Below are positions 1 to 10,076 of a stretch of DNA of 23,653 nucleotides, in pieces (position 1 is the first letter of the stretch; each line of letters opens with the position of its first letter). The stretch is taken from positions 1 to 23,653 of the IMG/VR virus record IMGVR_UViG_3300027777_000149, one strand, 5' to 3'. The notes below the pieces were generated by a model. That model was not told the origin of the DNA. It saw only the letters and a list, made by a program, of their open reading frames with translations, and ran no database searches. A program made the position numbers and the translations under genes. This stretch comes from a virus.

Positions 1-259
1 CATCAGCGCAATTCCAAGCCCGTAGGCTTTTGTTAATACGTGAATCGGGGTCATTTGCTGTTTTGGCAGAAGTTAACTTCTTTTTCATCCCTGACATTCT
101 GGCACAGAATGAATCTTTGCGTGAACCACCCTCTGGCTGCGGAGCCTTTAGCCCCGGCTTGCCCGGATTAGCTGCGTTATAGGAAGCCCGTCCCTTGGCG
201 TTTAAACCGCCCTTGTCAGACTTGCCTTCCTTACGCTGCCATGCTGGTGATTTTGCCAT
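1..259 (-). CDS. DUF6321-like small phage protein, C-terminus beyond window
   Basis: The reading frame starts at the ATG at 259 and is still open at the left edge, so about 86 residues are visible and the C-terminus is missing. The N-terminus begins MAKSPAWQRKEGKS, continues with GGLNAKGRASY and LKAPQPEGGSRKDSFCARMSGM, and near the edge reads NDPDSRINKSLRAWNC. This is the pattern I know from DUF6321-type proteins, small basic phage proteins of unknown function that often lie among structural genes. It is rich in Lys, Arg, Gly and Ser, with no membrane segment. No clear Shine-Dalgarno sequence precedes the ATG, and 44 bases separate it from the upstream gene, so it is probably read from the fibre operon. 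The family match is from memory of its motif; the role is unknown. Confidence 0.8.
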   Translation of the reverse strand, partial: MAKSPAWQRKEGKSDKGGLNAKGRASYNAANPGKPGLKAPQPEGGSRKDSFCARMSGMKKKLTSAKTANDPDSRINKSLRAWNCAD

Positions 260-303
260 AATATGTTGACTTTACTGTGTTTTTGTGTTTTAAGCAATTA
301 ATT

Positions 304-501
304 TTACGGTTCTTCTGCTGGCGGTTCAGGAATAACAGGAGCAGTCCAATTAGACCCATCCCATGTCCAACCAATTCCTATTTCATCAGGTGCAGGAATA
401 CAAGTTATTCCTTCAGGGGGTTGCCACTTATTTGTGTCTCCATCCCATAAAGAAACATTCTCAACCACACCATTTTTAACCATTGCGTATCGTATTACCA
501 T
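304..501 (-). CDS. Small Trp-rich protein following the fibre cluster
   Basis: This is a 65-residue soluble protein. The N-terminus MVIRYAMVKNGVVENVSLWDG is followed by WQPPEG and a C-terminal repeat-like GIGWTWDGSNWTAP, with a Pro/Glu-rich tail. Its ATG at 501 overlaps the stop of the upstream glycine-rich gene by 7 bases, so translation is probably coupled; a second in-frame ATG at 483 is an alternative start. Short proteins of this kind sit directly after tail-fibre genes in many phages and are sometimes annotated as fibre-assembly related. Here that role rests on position and general resemblance only. No enzyme motif, signal peptide or membrane segment is seen. Confidence 0.75.
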   Translation of the reverse strand: MVIRYAMVKNGVVENVSLWDGDTNKWQPPEGITCIPAPDEIGIGWTWDGSNWTAPVIPEPPAEEP

Positions 502-1838
502 GAAGTTACCACTACCTTTCCTTGTGCTCCTACACCACCACGACCACCAATAAGAGTGCCTCCACCCCCACCAGCACCACCTCCGCCCGGAGTTCCACCA
601 TCACCACCTTTAGAGCCAGTTCCTGCGTTATTAGCCGCACCGCCTGCTCCTCCGCCTCCTGCTTTGGTTGAATCTCCTGCCGCACCATTTGCTGATGCAG
701 TTCCTGTATTTATTGCCGCACTTGCCGCACCACCACCTGCTGTAGTAGCCGCACCACCTGTTAAGCCTCCTGCTCCACCAAGTTGTGAAGTACCCGGAGT
801 TGCTGCATCAATACCCCCGCCTCCGCCTCCGCCTGCCGCAGAGAAATATGAAGAACCTCCAGCCGCACCTGCATTGGTTGAAGTTGATGCACCGCCACCA
901 CCTCCGCCACCTAAATATGATGAACCAGTTCCACCGGGAGTCGTTCCCGCTGATGAACCACCTCCGCCTCTATGGTCATCAGATGCTGTTGCTAATGATA
1001 CTGCTACAGTTGCACAAAGACCTCCTGATGTACCTGTTGAAGTCGTTGCTGGAGAACCATTAGCACTTCCCCCTGCACCGCCACCTCCACCACCGCCAAT
1101 AGTTGCAGAAACACCACCTCCACCTCCACCATAAGCAACTAAGAAGTTGCCAAAACGTGATGTGCTTCCTACCAATCCCGCTACACCAACAGCAGAAGTT
1201 CCACCACCCCCTCCGGGTTGAGATGACGCAACAGTAACACCAACAAAAGGAGTTAATTCAGCAGACAAAAATTGCATTACTAAACGTAAACCTCCCCCTG
1301 CACCTCCGCCTCCGGGTCTTACAGTTCCTGCCGCCGCACCTGTTCCACCGCCTCCACCGCCTCCACCGCCTGTACAGTCAACAGATGTGTAAGTTACACC
1401 AGTAGGTCGAGTCCATATTCCATTAGCCGTAAATACTTGAATATCAGTTACCGCAGTAGGAGCAATTAACACATTACCATTGGAATCAATAATTGACCAA
1501 CCCCTTGTATCTGTGAATTGCAATGTACTGTTAGGCGCAAGTGCCATTGATGCCACATAGTTGTATAAAGTTGCATTGTCATTTAAACGAATGGTGACAC
1601 TCACAAAATCTGTATCTTTGTTGGCTACTGTGATTAAATTTACTTTTCTTTGTGTACTTGCCGCAGGAGCACTAAGAATATCAACCGCAGTAGCACTATT
1701 TGTTGTGGATAGTTGAACAGCAGGAGTTGTCGTTGTTGATGTGAAATCTACATAGTCAACAGTTACGGGTAATTGGTTTGCATTGACTGTTGCGCCAAGC
1801 AAGATTTGAAGTTTTCGAGTTGTTGTATCAAGTATCAT
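495..1838 (-). CDS. Glycine-rich fibre/adhesin-like protein, copy A
   Basis: This 447-residue protein is the last of three tandem paralogs. Residues 1 to about 140 form a Thr/Val-rich beta-type domain: ILLGATVNANQLPVTVDYV, a run of [17 protein letters not shown], and LQFTDTRGW. From about residue 150 to the end it is dominated by Gly runs of up to nine, broken by Ala, Ser and Thr, and it closes with GKVVVTSW. Phage adhesins with such runs can pack as polyglycine-II helix bundles that present receptor-binding loops (known for T-even gp38-type adhesins). I infer a distal adhesion or fibre-tip role. It starts 4 bases after the stop of copy B, and GGTAAAAAT precedes the ATG as a weak ribosome-binding site. 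No catalytic motif is visible. Confidence 0.85.
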   Translation of the reverse strand: MILDTTTRKLQILLGATVNANQLPVTVDYVDFTSTTTTPAVQLSTTNSATAVDILSAPAASTQRKVNLITVANKDTDFVSVTIRLNDNATLYNYVASMALAPNSTLQFTDTRGWSIIDSNGNVLIAPTAVTDIQVFTANGIWTRPTGVTYTSVDCTGGGGGGGGGTGAAAGTVRPGGGGAGGGLRLVMQFLSAELTPFVGVTVASSQPGGGGGTSAVGVAGLVGSTSRFGNFLVAYGGGGGGVSATIGGGGGGGAGGSANGSPATTSTGTSGGLCATVAVSLATASDDHRGGGGSSAGTTPGGTGSSYLGGGGGGGASTSTNAGAAGGSSYFSAAGGGGGGGIDAATPGTSQLGGAGGLTGGAATTAGGGAASAAINTGTASANGAAGDSTKAGGGGAGGAANNAGTGSKGGDGGTPGGGGAGGGGGTLIGGRGGVGAQGKVVVTSW

Positions 1839-1842
1839 ATTT

Positions 1843-3183
1843 TTACCAACAGTAGACTACTACACGACCAGCCGCACCATTGCCACCAGCACCACCTGTG
1901 GATGTACCACCACCTCCGCCACCACCACCGCCTCCGGGAAATCCTCCCGCACCACCTGCACCGCCTGTGGTCGAGTTACTTGCTCCACCTCCCCCACCAC
2001 CTGTTCCGCAAGCAATGGATGAGCCTGTTGTTCCAGCAGTTCCTGCCACACCAGTTGCCGCACCACCTGCACCACCACCACCAGCCGCAGTTGCAGAGCC
2101 ACCAGTAGAACCACCTGCACCACCTGCTTGAGCAGTTCCCGGTGATGCGGCATTAATACCACCTCCACCACCACCTCCAGCCGCAGAATAATATGAACTG
2201 CCACCTGAGTTTCCTGCTACTGTGGATGTAGAGCCGCCTCCTCCTCCTCCGCCGCCCAAATATGATGAATTGCCCGCTACTGTTGTAGTGCCAGCCGCTA
2301 CGCCTGAACCTCCAGTATTTGTTGCATATAAAGTTAATGCAACACTAGCAAGAAATGCAGAACCACCAAGAGCCGCCGCACTTGTAGTAGCAGATGCACC
2401 AGCAGATGTACCACCTCCGCCGCCACCACCTCCACCTGCACCTGTGTTTGAAGCCGCACCTCCGCCACCAGCATACCCATAAAAAATTGCGCCAAAAGAT
2501 GAATTGTTGCCTTGAGTACCATTTGAGCCTGCGGCAGATGTACCACCACTACCACCAGTAGCGGTTGCGCCAACAGTAACAGTTACACTACTTGCTAAAT
2601 CTGATATTTGGTAAAGTGCAGTTAATTTATTTCCACCAGCACCAGCACCAGCTCCTGAACGGAGATTGCCAACCGCACGACCTTCTGCGCCACCACCACT
2701 TCCACCACCACCAGTTACTTCAACATAAGCCAAAGAAACAAAACTGGGTTTAGTCCAAGTGCCGTTAGCAGTAAATATTTGTACATCAGAATAAGCAGAA
2801 CCTTGAGCAGAAAGAATCTGACCCGATGCGTTGATTACAAACCAACCTCTAGTATCTGTGAATTGCAAAGTTGAGCCAACAGCAAGAACCATTGATTGAG
2901 CAACTCCGTAAATAACAGAATTGTCGTTAATCTGAATTGTTACTGTTATGGGTGAAGTATCTTTATTGGCAACAGTAATGCCGTTAATTTTGTATTGCGT
3001 ACTAGAAGCAGGCGCAGAAAGAATTGTGACCGCAGTTGTAGAATTTGTATTACTTAGTTGAACAGATGGAGTAGTTGTCGTTGCATCAAAAGCAACATAG
3101 TCAACAGTAACTGGACATTGATTAGCCGCTACTGCCGAGCCTAACAAAATTTCAAGTGTTTGTGTTGTTGTGTTAAGTATCAT
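1843..3183 (-). CDS. Glycine-rich fibre/adhesin-like protein, copy B
   Basis: This 446-residue paralog lies between copies A and C. Its ATG at 3183 shares a base with the stop of copy C (TAATG), so I chose this start over a codon four residues upstream. The N-terminal domain matches its neighbours: LEILLGSAVAANQCPVTVDYV, LSAPASSTQYKIN, and LQFTDTRGWFV. The rest, from about residue 155, is Gly-rich with runs up to ten Gly, loops rich in Ala, Ser, Thr and Tyr, and a GRVVVYCW end. The conserved head and C-terminus with a variable Gly-rich middle suggest a shared mounting site and diversified exposed loops. Its role as a virion adhesin is inferred from composition and context. No signal peptide or enzyme motif is seen. 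Confidence 0.85.
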   Translation of the reverse strand: MILNTTTQTLEILLGSAVAANQCPVTVDYVAFDATTTTPSVQLSNTNSTTAVTILSAPASSTQYKINGITVANKDTSPITVTIQINDNSVIYGVAQSMVLAVGSTLQFTDTRGWFVINASGQILSAQGSAYSDVQIFTANGTWTKPSFVSLAYVEVTGGGGSGGGAEGRAVGNLRSGAGAGAGGNKLTALYQISDLASSVTVTVGATATGGSGGTSAAGSNGTQGNNSSFGAIFYGYAGGGGAASNTGAGGGGGGGGGTSAGASATTSAAALGGSAFLASVALTLYATNTGGSGVAAGTTTVAGNSSYLGGGGGGGGSTSTVAGNSGGSSYYSAAGGGGGGGINAASPGTAQAGGAGGSTGGSATAAGGGGAGGAATGVAGTAGTTGSSIACGTGGGGGGASNSTTGGAGGAGGFPGGGGGGGGGGTSTGGAGGNGAAGRVVVYCW

Positions 3184-4508
3184 TACCAGCCCCACACTCT
3201 GACTTGACCTGCCGCACCTTTACCGCCTGCACCACTTCCTGCTACCGCATTACCGCCTGCTCCACCACCGCCACCGCCTCCACATGGGTAACCGCCATCT
3301 CCACCTGCGCCACCTGTCGCAGAAGCAGTAGAACTAGAAGCACCTCCGCCGCCTCCTCCACCAGCCCAACCAGCAACTGCTAAACCTTCACCACCTGCTC
3401 CACCAACAATTATACCTCCAGCCGCACCACCACCTGATGTTATTGCTCCTAATGCGCCATTAGTACCGCCTGCTCCACCAGCAGATGCCGCACCTGCGGA
3501 AGTTACACCAGCACCTGATGCTCCTCCACCACCACTAAACCATGAGCCGTAAGAAACAGAACCATTCAACCCAATTGTCGAAGATGGTGTTCCGCTTGCG
3601 CCTCCTAAAAACGAAGGAAATCCGGGGCTACCGCTACCTGCCCCTCGACTATCGGAATAAGGTGAGAAAGTAGCAGAACTGGCAAATGCGTTTCCACCAG
3701 CAACTGCCGAATTACTTGTTGCAGAAGAACCAGCAGAAGTAGCCCCTGCACCTGAACCGCCACCACCTCCAGCCCCTAAAGTCTGCCCACCTGCTCCTCC
3801 ACCACCAGCATATCCAATTAAATAAGTACCAAAAGATGAATTGTTGCCAACTGAACCATTGCTACCTGCGGCACTAGTAGCACCACTAGCGGCAGATGTT
3901 TGTGAGCCAACAGTAACAGTTACAGTAGATGGTAAATCTTTAGCAAGGAATAACTGACGAGTGCGTTTACCTCCACCGCCACCGCCACCGCCTTGAAGAA
4001 TTGCACCATTTACTGCGCCTTGACCGCCACCACCGCCTCCGCCACCGCCTGAAACTTCAACAAGGAAGAAACGACAGTTTCCGGGCTTATACCAAGTGCC
4101 ATTAGCATTAAAATCTTGAACCCATCCTGCTCTTAAATCAGCGATACCACCCGATACTCCAACAATCCCCCAACCATTTTGGTCTGTGTATTGAAGTGTT
4201 TGTCCCCTAAGAACAGAGATAGATTTAATTGTTTCGTACTTTGTACCCGATACATTGAACTGAACAGTTACCACAATCGTAGTGGTATCAGCGTTGTATA
4301 TCGTGATATTGTTTACTTTGCGTTGTGTACTTGCGGCTGGTGCAGAAAGAATTGTTACAACAGTTGTTGAATTAGTAGTTGTTGCATTTAATGCAGGTGT
4401 TGTTGTTGTTGCTGAAAACTCAACATAATCCACAGTAACGGGTGATTGATTAGTAGCAACTGCGCCACCAAGCAAAATTTCAAGCGTTTGGGTTGAATCA
4501 ATAATCAT
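3183..4508 (-). CDS. Glycine-rich fibre/adhesin-like protein, copy C
   Basis: This 441-residue protein is the first of the triplet in transcription order. The start ATG at 4508 overlaps the fibre stop in an ATGA arrangement. The N-terminus [20 protein letters not shown] is followed by [16 protein letters not shown] and [15 protein letters not shown], the same head domain as A and B. A Gly-rich region starts around residue 155, with runs such as GGGGGGGGG and GSGAGA, and the protein ends GQVRVWGW. All three copies end in a short beta strand with a terminal Trp, possibly the bundle base or a chaperone-recognised end. I infer an exposed adhesin made with the upstream fibre. It is the most diverged of the three in its central loops. 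Confidence 0.85.
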   Translation of the reverse strand: MIIDSTQTLEILLGGAVATNQSPVTVDYVEFSATTTTPALNATTTNSTTVVTILSAPAASTQRKVNNITIYNADTTTIVVTVQFNVSGTKYETIKSISVLRGQTLQYTDQNGWGIVGVSGGIADLRAGWVQDFNANGTWYKPGNCRFFLVEVSGGGGGGGGGQGAVNGAILQGGGGGGGGKRTRQLFLAKDLPSTVTVTVGSQTSAASGATSAAGSNGSVGNNSSFGTYLIGYAGGGGAGGQTLGAGGGGGSGAGATSAGSSATSNSAVAGGNAFASSATFSPYSDSRGAGSGSPGFPSFLGGASGTPSSTIGLNGSVSYGSWFSGGGGASGAGVTSAGAASAGGAGGTNGALGAITSGGGAAGGIIVGGAGGEGLAVAGWAGGGGGGGASSSTASATGGAGGDGGYPCGGGGGGGAGGNAVAGSGAGGKGAAGQVRVWGW

Positions 4509-6301
4509 AGACGCAAACTAACTCTTTTTAAAACTTCGGGTTGTGTTAATCCACTACCCCCACCACTTGCCGCCGCCCATGTAGCCGTAGTTCCGTTAGA
4601 TGTTAAAACATAAGTGCTTGCACCAATAGCAAGCCTAGTTGCACTATTAGTTCCGTTTCCAATAATCAAATCGCCTGTTGTTGTTATTGGAGACAAAGCG
4701 TTAAAAGCCGCACCTGCCGTTGTTTGACCTGTACCGCCATTTAAAATTGGCAAAGCAGTTCCGCTATATGTAATAGCTAGAGTTCCTGATGATGTTATAG
4801 GTGAGCCACTAATAGATAAAAGCGAAGGTACTGTTGCCGCTACGCTTGTTACTGTTCCTGACCCTGCTGGAGTTGCCCAACTGCCATCACCTCTCCAAAA
4901 TGTTGTAGCCGAAGCACTTGTACCACTATTAAGGTTGGTTACGGGCAAATTTCCTGTTACTTGTGTTGCAAGGCTGACGTTTGCTAATGTACCGCCAAGA
5001 GTCAGATTACCACTTGATGTGACTGTGCCTGTGAGCGTGATGCCGTTAACTGTTCCTGTGCCGCCTACGGATGTTACAGTCCCGCTACCCTTGTTATTAA
5101 ACGTAGTCCAGTCAGTAGAAGTTAAGTAACCGCTTACAGAAGTAGTAGCGGCAGGCATAGATATAACTGGTGTTGCACCACCTGTGGATGCAACAGGACT
5201 TGTTGCAGTTACATCGGTAACTGGTGCTGTTCCACTTGATGCGGCAGTTATTAAACCTTTGCCGTTAACTGTAAGAGTTGCATTTGTAAATGAACCAACA
5301 TTGGTGTTTACAGTTGCCAATGTGCCTGCGGCAGTCACATTTGCCGAGCCATCAAAACTTGGGCTTGTGTATGCCAAATCTCCCGTAACTGCTATTGTTC
5401 TGCCAGTTGTAAGAGTTGCGGCTGAACCCGTTGTGTTTTGATTTAATGTAGGAAACGATGTAAGTGATGCGGCTGAACCTGTTGGTGCAAGTACATCAGT
5501 ACCAATAATTAAACCTAAAGAAGTTCGACCCGTTGCCGCAACCAATCCAGTTGCACCACCATCCCACTTTAATCTGTCTGTGTAAGCAGTATCCCAATTA
5601 CTTTGACTAGAAGTTGTAGGTATTGCGTAACCAGCCGTATAACCAATAGCCAAAGTTCCGTTTGTAGTTATTGGAGAGCCACTAACTGTCAAACCCGTTG
5701 GAACAGAAGCTGCAACGCTTGTAACAGTTCCTGAACCACCACCAGTTACAGTTGACCAAGATAAATTAGTTCCATCAGTCTTTAGATACTTATTAGCATT
5801 GCCAGTTTGAGCAGGAAGTACAGTACCTGCACCACCTGAAGTCACTAACTTAATCTTTTCAGCCAACTCAGGGGCAACAACCTCACCCACATTTAATTCT
5901 TTTCCTGTGGACAAGGTAATAACGAGTGAACCATCAAAATCAATGTGAGCATCTGTTACAGATACCCCATCAGACCCATCTACTCCATCTTTCCCATTAA
6001 TGCCGTCACGACCATCACGACCATTTTGACCTGCTTTACCATCTAGTCCTTTATCGCCCTTGTCACCTTTGTCACCCTTTTCAGGAACAATGGATTTGGC
6101 AACTTCTAGTTGCTCAGAAACCTTCTTTTCCATCACTTTGATGGCTTCAACAATCAGGTCTACATTGTCTTGAACTGCTTGCTCCTCTTGTGCTCTCATC
6201 GCAACAAGAGTTTCCTCCATCTGATTGATAGCGGCTAACTTCTCATCAAAGGATGAGTCTGCCGCCTCAATGCTTTGAATGAGGTCTTTGATGTTAGCCA
6301 T
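4505..6301 (-). CDS. Tail fibre protein with coiled coil, collagen-like stretch and beta repeats
   Basis: This 598-residue protein begins with a charged alpha-helical region (about 1-70, ESEQ/EKK-type heptads) likely to form a trimeric coiled coil. Residues 76-111 are twelve uninterrupted Gly-X-Y triplets ([21 protein letters not shown] and so on), a collagen-like triple helix common in phage fibres. The rest is Thr/Ser/Gly-rich with modules starting [10 protein letters not shown] and containing [13 protein letters not shown] or [13 protein letters not shown], plus [15 protein letters not shown], a motif frequent in phage tail fibres. It ends [12 protein letters not shown]. The ATG overlaps the portal stop by 8 bases and the stop overlaps the glycine-rich copy C start. 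It is probably the main tail fibre or its shaft, with the following proteins as tip adhesins. Confidence 0.9.
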   Translation of the reverse strand: MANIKDLIQSIEAADSSFDEKLAAINQMEETLVAMRAQEEQAVQDNVDLIVEAIKVMEKKVSEQLEVAKSIVPEKGDKGDKGDKGLDGKAGQNGRDGRDGINGKDGVDGSDGVSVTDAHIDFDGSLVITLSTGKELNVGEVVAPELAEKIKLVTSGGAGTVLPAQTGNANKYLKTDGTNLSWSTVTGGGSGTVTSVAASVPTGLTVSGSPITTNGTLAIGYTAGYAIPTTSSQSNWDTAYTDRLKWDGGATGLVAATGRTSLGLIIGTDVLAPTGSAASLTSFPTLNQNTTGSAATLTTGRTIAVTGDLAYTSPSFDGSANVTAAGTLATVNTNVGSFTNATLTVNGKGLITAASSGTAPVTDVTATSPVASTGGATPVISMPAATTSVSGYLTSTDWTTFNNKGSGTVTSVGGTGTVNGITLTGTVTSSGNLTLGGTLANVSLATQVTGNLPVTNLNSGTSASATTFWRGDGSWATPAGSGTVTSVAATVPSLLSISGSPITSSGTLAITYSGTALPILNGGTGQTTAGAAFNALSPITTTGDLIIGNGTNSATRLAIGASTYVLTSNGTTATWAAASGGGSGLTQPEVLKRVSLRL

Positions 6302-8363
6302 TTTGCTTTAGTCCATCGGTAAGTTTAGTCAAGAAATCTTGTTTCACCTTGGATTGAGCATTAACTTTATCTGCCATTTGTAGTTCAACAATTTTAGATT
6401 TGTTCTTGATGTCTGCTTCTTTCAGCATCAAGTCTGCAATCTTAACTCGTTTGTCAAACTCACGGGAAGCCAAGTCATCTTGGTTGGGCAAGTTCTTAGT
6501 GTTTGCTGCCATTGCTTTGGCTTGTATTTCCATTGGCATCATCTGAACTTCAGTCATCAATTTAGTGGCTTCTGCTCTATTTTGCTCTGCTTGAGTAGTT
6601 TGTACAGCAATTTGAGCCTGTGCCGCTTGCATTGCCAACTGTTGTTGAGCTTGTTGCATCTGTTGAGCCTGTGGGTCAGGTTTACTCATCTCATCCAATG
6701 CCGCCATCATCTCATAGCGGTTAGTCATTGATGAATTAGCCAAAATACCTTTGAGTATCAATGGCAACACAGGAGTATTTGGACCGAGGGTCTGTAACAA
6801 CGCAATAAATTGCTGTTGTTCGTACTCTCTAGCAATAATTCCAAGGGTTGCAGTTGGAATGAAGTTCATGTCAACAGAAGGGTATCTGTTGGGGTCAAAC
6901 TGCATATAGCGGAAGGCCGCTTTTTTGATAAACGGAATTAAAAAATCTTCTTGAAAGTTGACCAAAGTGCGTTTGTACTTCTTAATAATAGAAGCCACCG
7001 CCATCGACATACCGCCTTGACCAGCATCACGACTGACTTGAGATACCATCCCATTTGAGTCAAGCGTACCCGTAGCTTGAAGTAACATTCTCTCAAACTC
7101 TTTAGAAGTTGCAAGATTGTTTCCATCTGTCTGTCCAAACTTAAAAGGATACAGAATTTCACTAGGAGCACCATTGGTCATAATGGCTTTTCCGGGTTTC
7201 ACCTCAAATTTTGCACCTCTTGGGAGCCTTGTCGCATCCATTGCAATCATAGGTGAAGTGGTCAACGCAAGAGAATCTAAATGACTACGAATTTGAGCAT
7301 CCATAGCCTTTTGCATATTGTATGCTTTCTCAACTGTGCCTCTGCCAAGCAGTCTATTAGGAACAGTATCATCTTGATAGGACAGAATCGGTCTATCCTT
7401 CATCATGTAAGGATTTTCTTCAGCCTTGAGTAACAGATTGTCGTTACCAATGACAATAATTGCCTCTACAAGGTCAGAATAGTCATCTGCTTGTGAATCT
7501 TCGGGGAATAAGTCGGCAACATCTTTGTTGTCTTCTAGGTTGTCCAAGTATTCACGGGGGACAAGCCCAAAATACTTCATTAGTTTAACTTTTTGGTCTT
7601 TAAACTGACTAATCTCTTGGGTTGCTTCTAAATCTTCGTCATCAGGAGTCGAGCCAATATCAACCTTGCGATACATTCCTGACTCAATGCCAGCCACAAC
7701 CTTGTGGATTGATACAAAAGTTTCGATAGCCACGCCCATACAGTCTTCAATACTTGTCCCATTAGGGTCAAATATGAAATTCTTAGGATTAATGGGATTA
7801 ATCTTGACAGAAATCCTATCTCTTTCCATTACACCGATAGCGGCTTGTCCTTGTTGACCAGCAATCGGTTGAGTTGCAGGGACATACTCTTTCTCAGTAT
7901 TAACAACAACTTCTCCAATGCCTGTTCCGTAGATTTCAGCCATCAATTCAATTTGGTCAATAGACTTTCTAATCTTGTCTTTCTTGAAGTCTTCCATGAG
8001 TTGCTTTTTAAGCATACCCACATCAATAGGAGTTCCATTTACATCTTGGATATTGTCTTCAATGTCAAAGAAGTCACCTTGTCCAAAGATGGCTTCCATA
8101 ATTTCAGCATGACGAGTCTCAACTGCCTGTTGTGTGGCAGGGGTTACGATGCGTGAACGCTCAGACTCCCTAGATTTGTCTTCTTCAGCCCATTGACCAC
8201 GAAAGATACGCTCATATTCCTCCCAATCGGGTAGGTAGTTAGAGTCACGATATTCACGCCATCTGTCGCAATGGTCAACAACAAACTGAACTAAGTCTTT
8301 GTCAGCATCAGTTGGTTCGTAAAACTCGTTTTGTTCTAGTTTCGGTTCTTTTTTGGTAGCCAT
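6294..8363 (-). CDS. Portal protein
   Basis: This 689-residue protein lies immediately downstream of the large terminase (stop and start adjacent), the usual place for a portal. It has the features of podovirus/P22-like portals: an acidic N-terminus followed by a [20 protein letters not shown] segment, [19 protein letters not shown], an [14 protein letters not shown] strand, [17 protein letters not shown], and a long Gln-rich, Met-rich alpha-helical C-terminus (about 560-680, [18 protein letters not shown]) like the barrel/helical tail of these proteins. A portal forms the twelve-subunit ring at one capsid vertex through which DNA is packaged and ejected. Family assignment is by recognition of sequence style and context, since portals have no short catalytic motif. 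Confidence 0.9.
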   Translation of the reverse strand: MATKKEPKLEQNEFYEPTDADKDLVQFVVDHCDRWREYRDSNYLPDWEEYERIFRGQWAEEDKSRESERSRIVTPATQQAVETRHAEIMEAIFGQGDFFDIEDNIQDVNGTPIDVGMLKKQLMEDFKKDKIRKSIDQIELMAEIYGTGIGEVVVNTEKEYVPATQPIAGQQGQAAIGVMERDRISVKINPINPKNFIFDPNGTSIEDCMGVAIETFVSIHKVVAGIESGMYRKVDIGSTPDDEDLEATQEISQFKDQKVKLMKYFGLVPREYLDNLEDNKDVADLFPEDSQADDYSDLVEAIIVIGNDNLLLKAEENPYMMKDRPILSYQDDTVPNRLLGRGTVEKAYNMQKAMDAQIRSHLDSLALTTSPMIAMDATRLPRGAKFEVKPGKAIMTNGAPSEILYPFKFGQTDGNNLATSKEFERMLLQATGTLDSNGMVSQVSRDAGQGGMSMAVASIIKKYKRTLVNFQEDFLIPFIKKAAFRYMQFDPNRYPSVDMNFIPTATLGIIAREYEQQQFIALLQTLGPNTPVLPLILKGILANSSMTNRYEMMAALDEMSKPDPQAQQMQQAQQQLAMQAAQAQIAVQTTQAEQNRAEATKLMTEVQMMPMEIQAKAMAANTKNLPNQDDLASREFDKRVKIADLMLKEADIKNKSKIVELQMADKVNAQSKVKQDFLTKLTDGLKQNG

Positions 8364-9623
8364 TTAAACCCCACTAATTATGTCCATTGGTTGCCAATCT
8401 TCATCTTCTTCACCTTCGTAGTAAGAAGTGACGGCTAACTGGTCTATGTAGGACAGGGCATCGGGCAAATCATCGTGTACGCCTTGTGAGGGGAACATTA
8501 GAAGTTGGTCTTTGAAGTCATCAAAGTCTTCTTCTTTATTCAACACAATACGCCCGTGTTCAAACCGCCCTTGAAGTGACCAAATGATTCGGTCAGCCTT
8601 CTTCCTATTGCCATGAGTCAAGTCAACTATATGCGAATATACATTATTTTTACGCATTAGGTCAGATAAATATGGTAAAACTGCGTTTTTTAACGCTCCA
8701 CGCTCAATTCCTATACTAATTGGGCGGTAATCTCGCATCTTCATCAGTATCTTGGCGGCAGTCTCCCGAATATCCCACCGCCCATGCACAATCTCTTTGA
8801 TAAACCATTTGCCATCCTCTGTGACCTTAACCACAGCAATGGCAGACTCATCTAGTCTTTTCTTCGAGTTAGCCGCTTGTTTAGCCACTTCTTCAAAGCC
8901 AGCCAAGTCGATTGCAATAAAGTAACTGCCGTGTTCAGGTTCTTCGCCATATTTAATCCATTCTTCTTTAAAGATGTTGCTCCCTGCGTTATCAAAGGAA
9001 GCCATATACTCTTGCTTAAACGCAAAGGAACTCAAGGTTTTCTTTGCCCCATCTATCTCAGTTGGGTCAATCAGGGGATTATCCTTTGTTGTAAAGTGCC
9101 AACTTTTCCAATCATCATCTTCTTCTGTCTGACCCAATTTAAACAGGTCATAAAACCAGTTTCTCCCTTTTGGAGTCCCAATAAATAATGCCCGACCTTT
9201 TTTGTCGGACAATGAAGCACGAATTACCTGTTCCCATGCTTCAGGTTTAATGTCTGCTACCTCATCCAAAACCGCATAGGTTAGGGACACACCACGAAGG
9301 GTATCGGGTCTATCAGCACCCCTGACATAGATTTTAGCCCCATTGATTGTCGTTATATCCATGTTATTGATATGGCTAGACTGAATCACATCTCGCCCAA
9401 TGTCGAGCAATACATCCCAAATAATCTGTCGAGCCTGACCATTGGTAGGAGCAACATAGAGAACGGCAGAACCAGCAGGGCATTTAAGTGCCTCAATGAT
9501 GAGTGCAGTAGCCGCTAACCTTGATTTACCGCATCTACGCCCTGCGGCAACCACTTTAAACCTTGTGTTATCAGCAAAGACTTCTTGTTGCCAAGGAAGG
9601 AGTGAGAAGTTTAAATCAGACAT
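8364..9623 (-). CDS. terL: Terminase large subunit (packaging ATPase-nuclease)
   Basis: This 419-residue protein has both terminase domains intact. In the ATPase domain the Walker A motif AAGRRCGKS is at 26-34, Walker B YAVLDE at 116-121 with Glu121 as catalytic carboxylate, and the coupling motif IGTP around 148-151. In the RNase H-like nuclease domain, acidic residues are Asp239 (AIDLAG), Glu307 (GIERGA) and the Asp384/385/388 cluster (HDDLPDALSY). It packages concatemeric DNA into the prohead through the portal. The length is on the short side of the usual range but the end is complete. The gene starts 8 bases inside the end of the small-subunit candidate and abuts the portal gene, so the three are probably one transcript. 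Confidence 0.95.
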   Translation of the reverse strand: MSDLNFSLLPWQQEVFADNTRFKVVAAGRRCGKSRLAATALIIEALKCPAGSAVLYVAPTNGQARQIIWDVLLDIGRDVIQSSHINNMDITTINGAKIYVRGADRPDTLRGVSLTYAVLDEVADIKPEAWEQVIRASLSDKKGRALFIGTPKGRNWFYDLFKLGQTEEDDDWKSWHFTTKDNPLIDPTEIDGAKKTLSSFAFKQEYMASFDNAGSNIFKEEWIKYGEEPEHGSYFIAIDLAGFEEVAKQAANSKKRLDESAIAVVKVTEDGKWFIKEIVHGRWDIRETAAKILMKMRDYRPISIGIERGALKNAVLPYLSDLMRKNNVYSHIVDLTHGNRKKADRIIWSLQGRFEHGRIVLNKEEDFDDFKDQLLMFPSQGVHDDLPDALSYIDQLAVTSYYEGEEDEDWQPMDIISGV

Positions 9624-10020
9624 TCTTATCCTCTACATCTTCTACTTCATCAACAATGACAGGCTCAATGGGTGAGCCACCTATCCCAGTAATATTAATA
9701 GTCACGGCATTTCTCTGTTTACCTTCTTTTTCAAATAGTGAAACGGGAAGCATCCTATCCATACAGAGTTTGATTGCCGCCATCTGAGAGGGGTGTTCGT
9801 CATTCAAGGCAATGTCAACTGCCTTTTGAACCACTCCACTACCTGCGCTATTTAACAAAAGGTCTTTCAGTTCTCTGACTCTTTGTATCTCAGTCTTGGG
9901 TAAAGAGACGATAGGATGGTTTGCCAGTTTACTCATCGTCATCTTATTGAAGTCAACAGAACCCTTTGGTCTACCACTTTTTTTCTTTATTTTTTCAGGG
10001 AGTGCATCGTAGGCGTTCAT
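9616..10020 (-). CDS. terS: Putative terminase small subunit
   Basis: This is a 134-residue protein from the ATG at 10020; in-frame starts further upstream (ATG 10056, TTG 10095) are less likely because they would overlap the promoter region. It opens MNAYDALPEKIKKKSGRPKG, a basic segment compatible with DNA binding, followed by a helical region with LNDEHPSQMAAIKLCMDRML and the stretch INITGIGGSP, and an acidic C-terminus. Proteins with this DMLP-type helix and 'ITGIG' strand commonly precede terL in related phages. It overlaps terL by 8 bases. Assignment as the small terminase, which selects the packaging site, is based on position and this remembered resemblance; no canonical helix-turn-helix is obvious. 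Confidence 0.65.
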   Translation of the reverse strand: MNAYDALPEKIKKKSGRPKGSVDFNKMTMSKLANHPIVSLPKTEIQRVRELKDLLLNSAGSGVVQKAVDIALNDEHPSQMAAIKLCMDRMLPVSLFEKEGKQRNAVTINITGIGGSPIEPVIVDEVEDVEDKNV

Positions 10021-10047
10021 ACTTTTATCCAATAGGGAAGTAGACGT

Positions 10048-10076
10048 AATATACATTGTTTGACAATAATGGTAAA
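10048..10076 (-). promoter_or_regulatory. Leftward promoter candidate for the packaging operon
   Basis: On the minus strand TTTACC (10076-10071) and TATATT (10053-10048) are separated by 17 bases, giving a transcription start about 20 bases before the small-terminase ATG at 10020. The -35 is poor and the -10 good. It overlaps the rightward promoter candidate and the ATTGT-TTG-ACAAT palindrome, so the two would compete or share an operator. Confidence 0.35.

Noticed and set aside
556-1134. Long plus-strand polyproline frame (192 codons)
   Set aside because: It is the reverse complement of Gly runs in the glycine-rich gene on the minus strand; there is no ribosome-binding site and the composition is explained entirely by the opposite frame. 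The same applies to 785-1063, 1773-2108, 1880-2131 and 2222-2482.
4935-5441. Plus-strand frames opposite the tail fibre (64 and 85 codons)
   Set aside because: They are Val/Pro/Thr-rich shadows of the repetitive fibre gene with no ribosome-binding sites.
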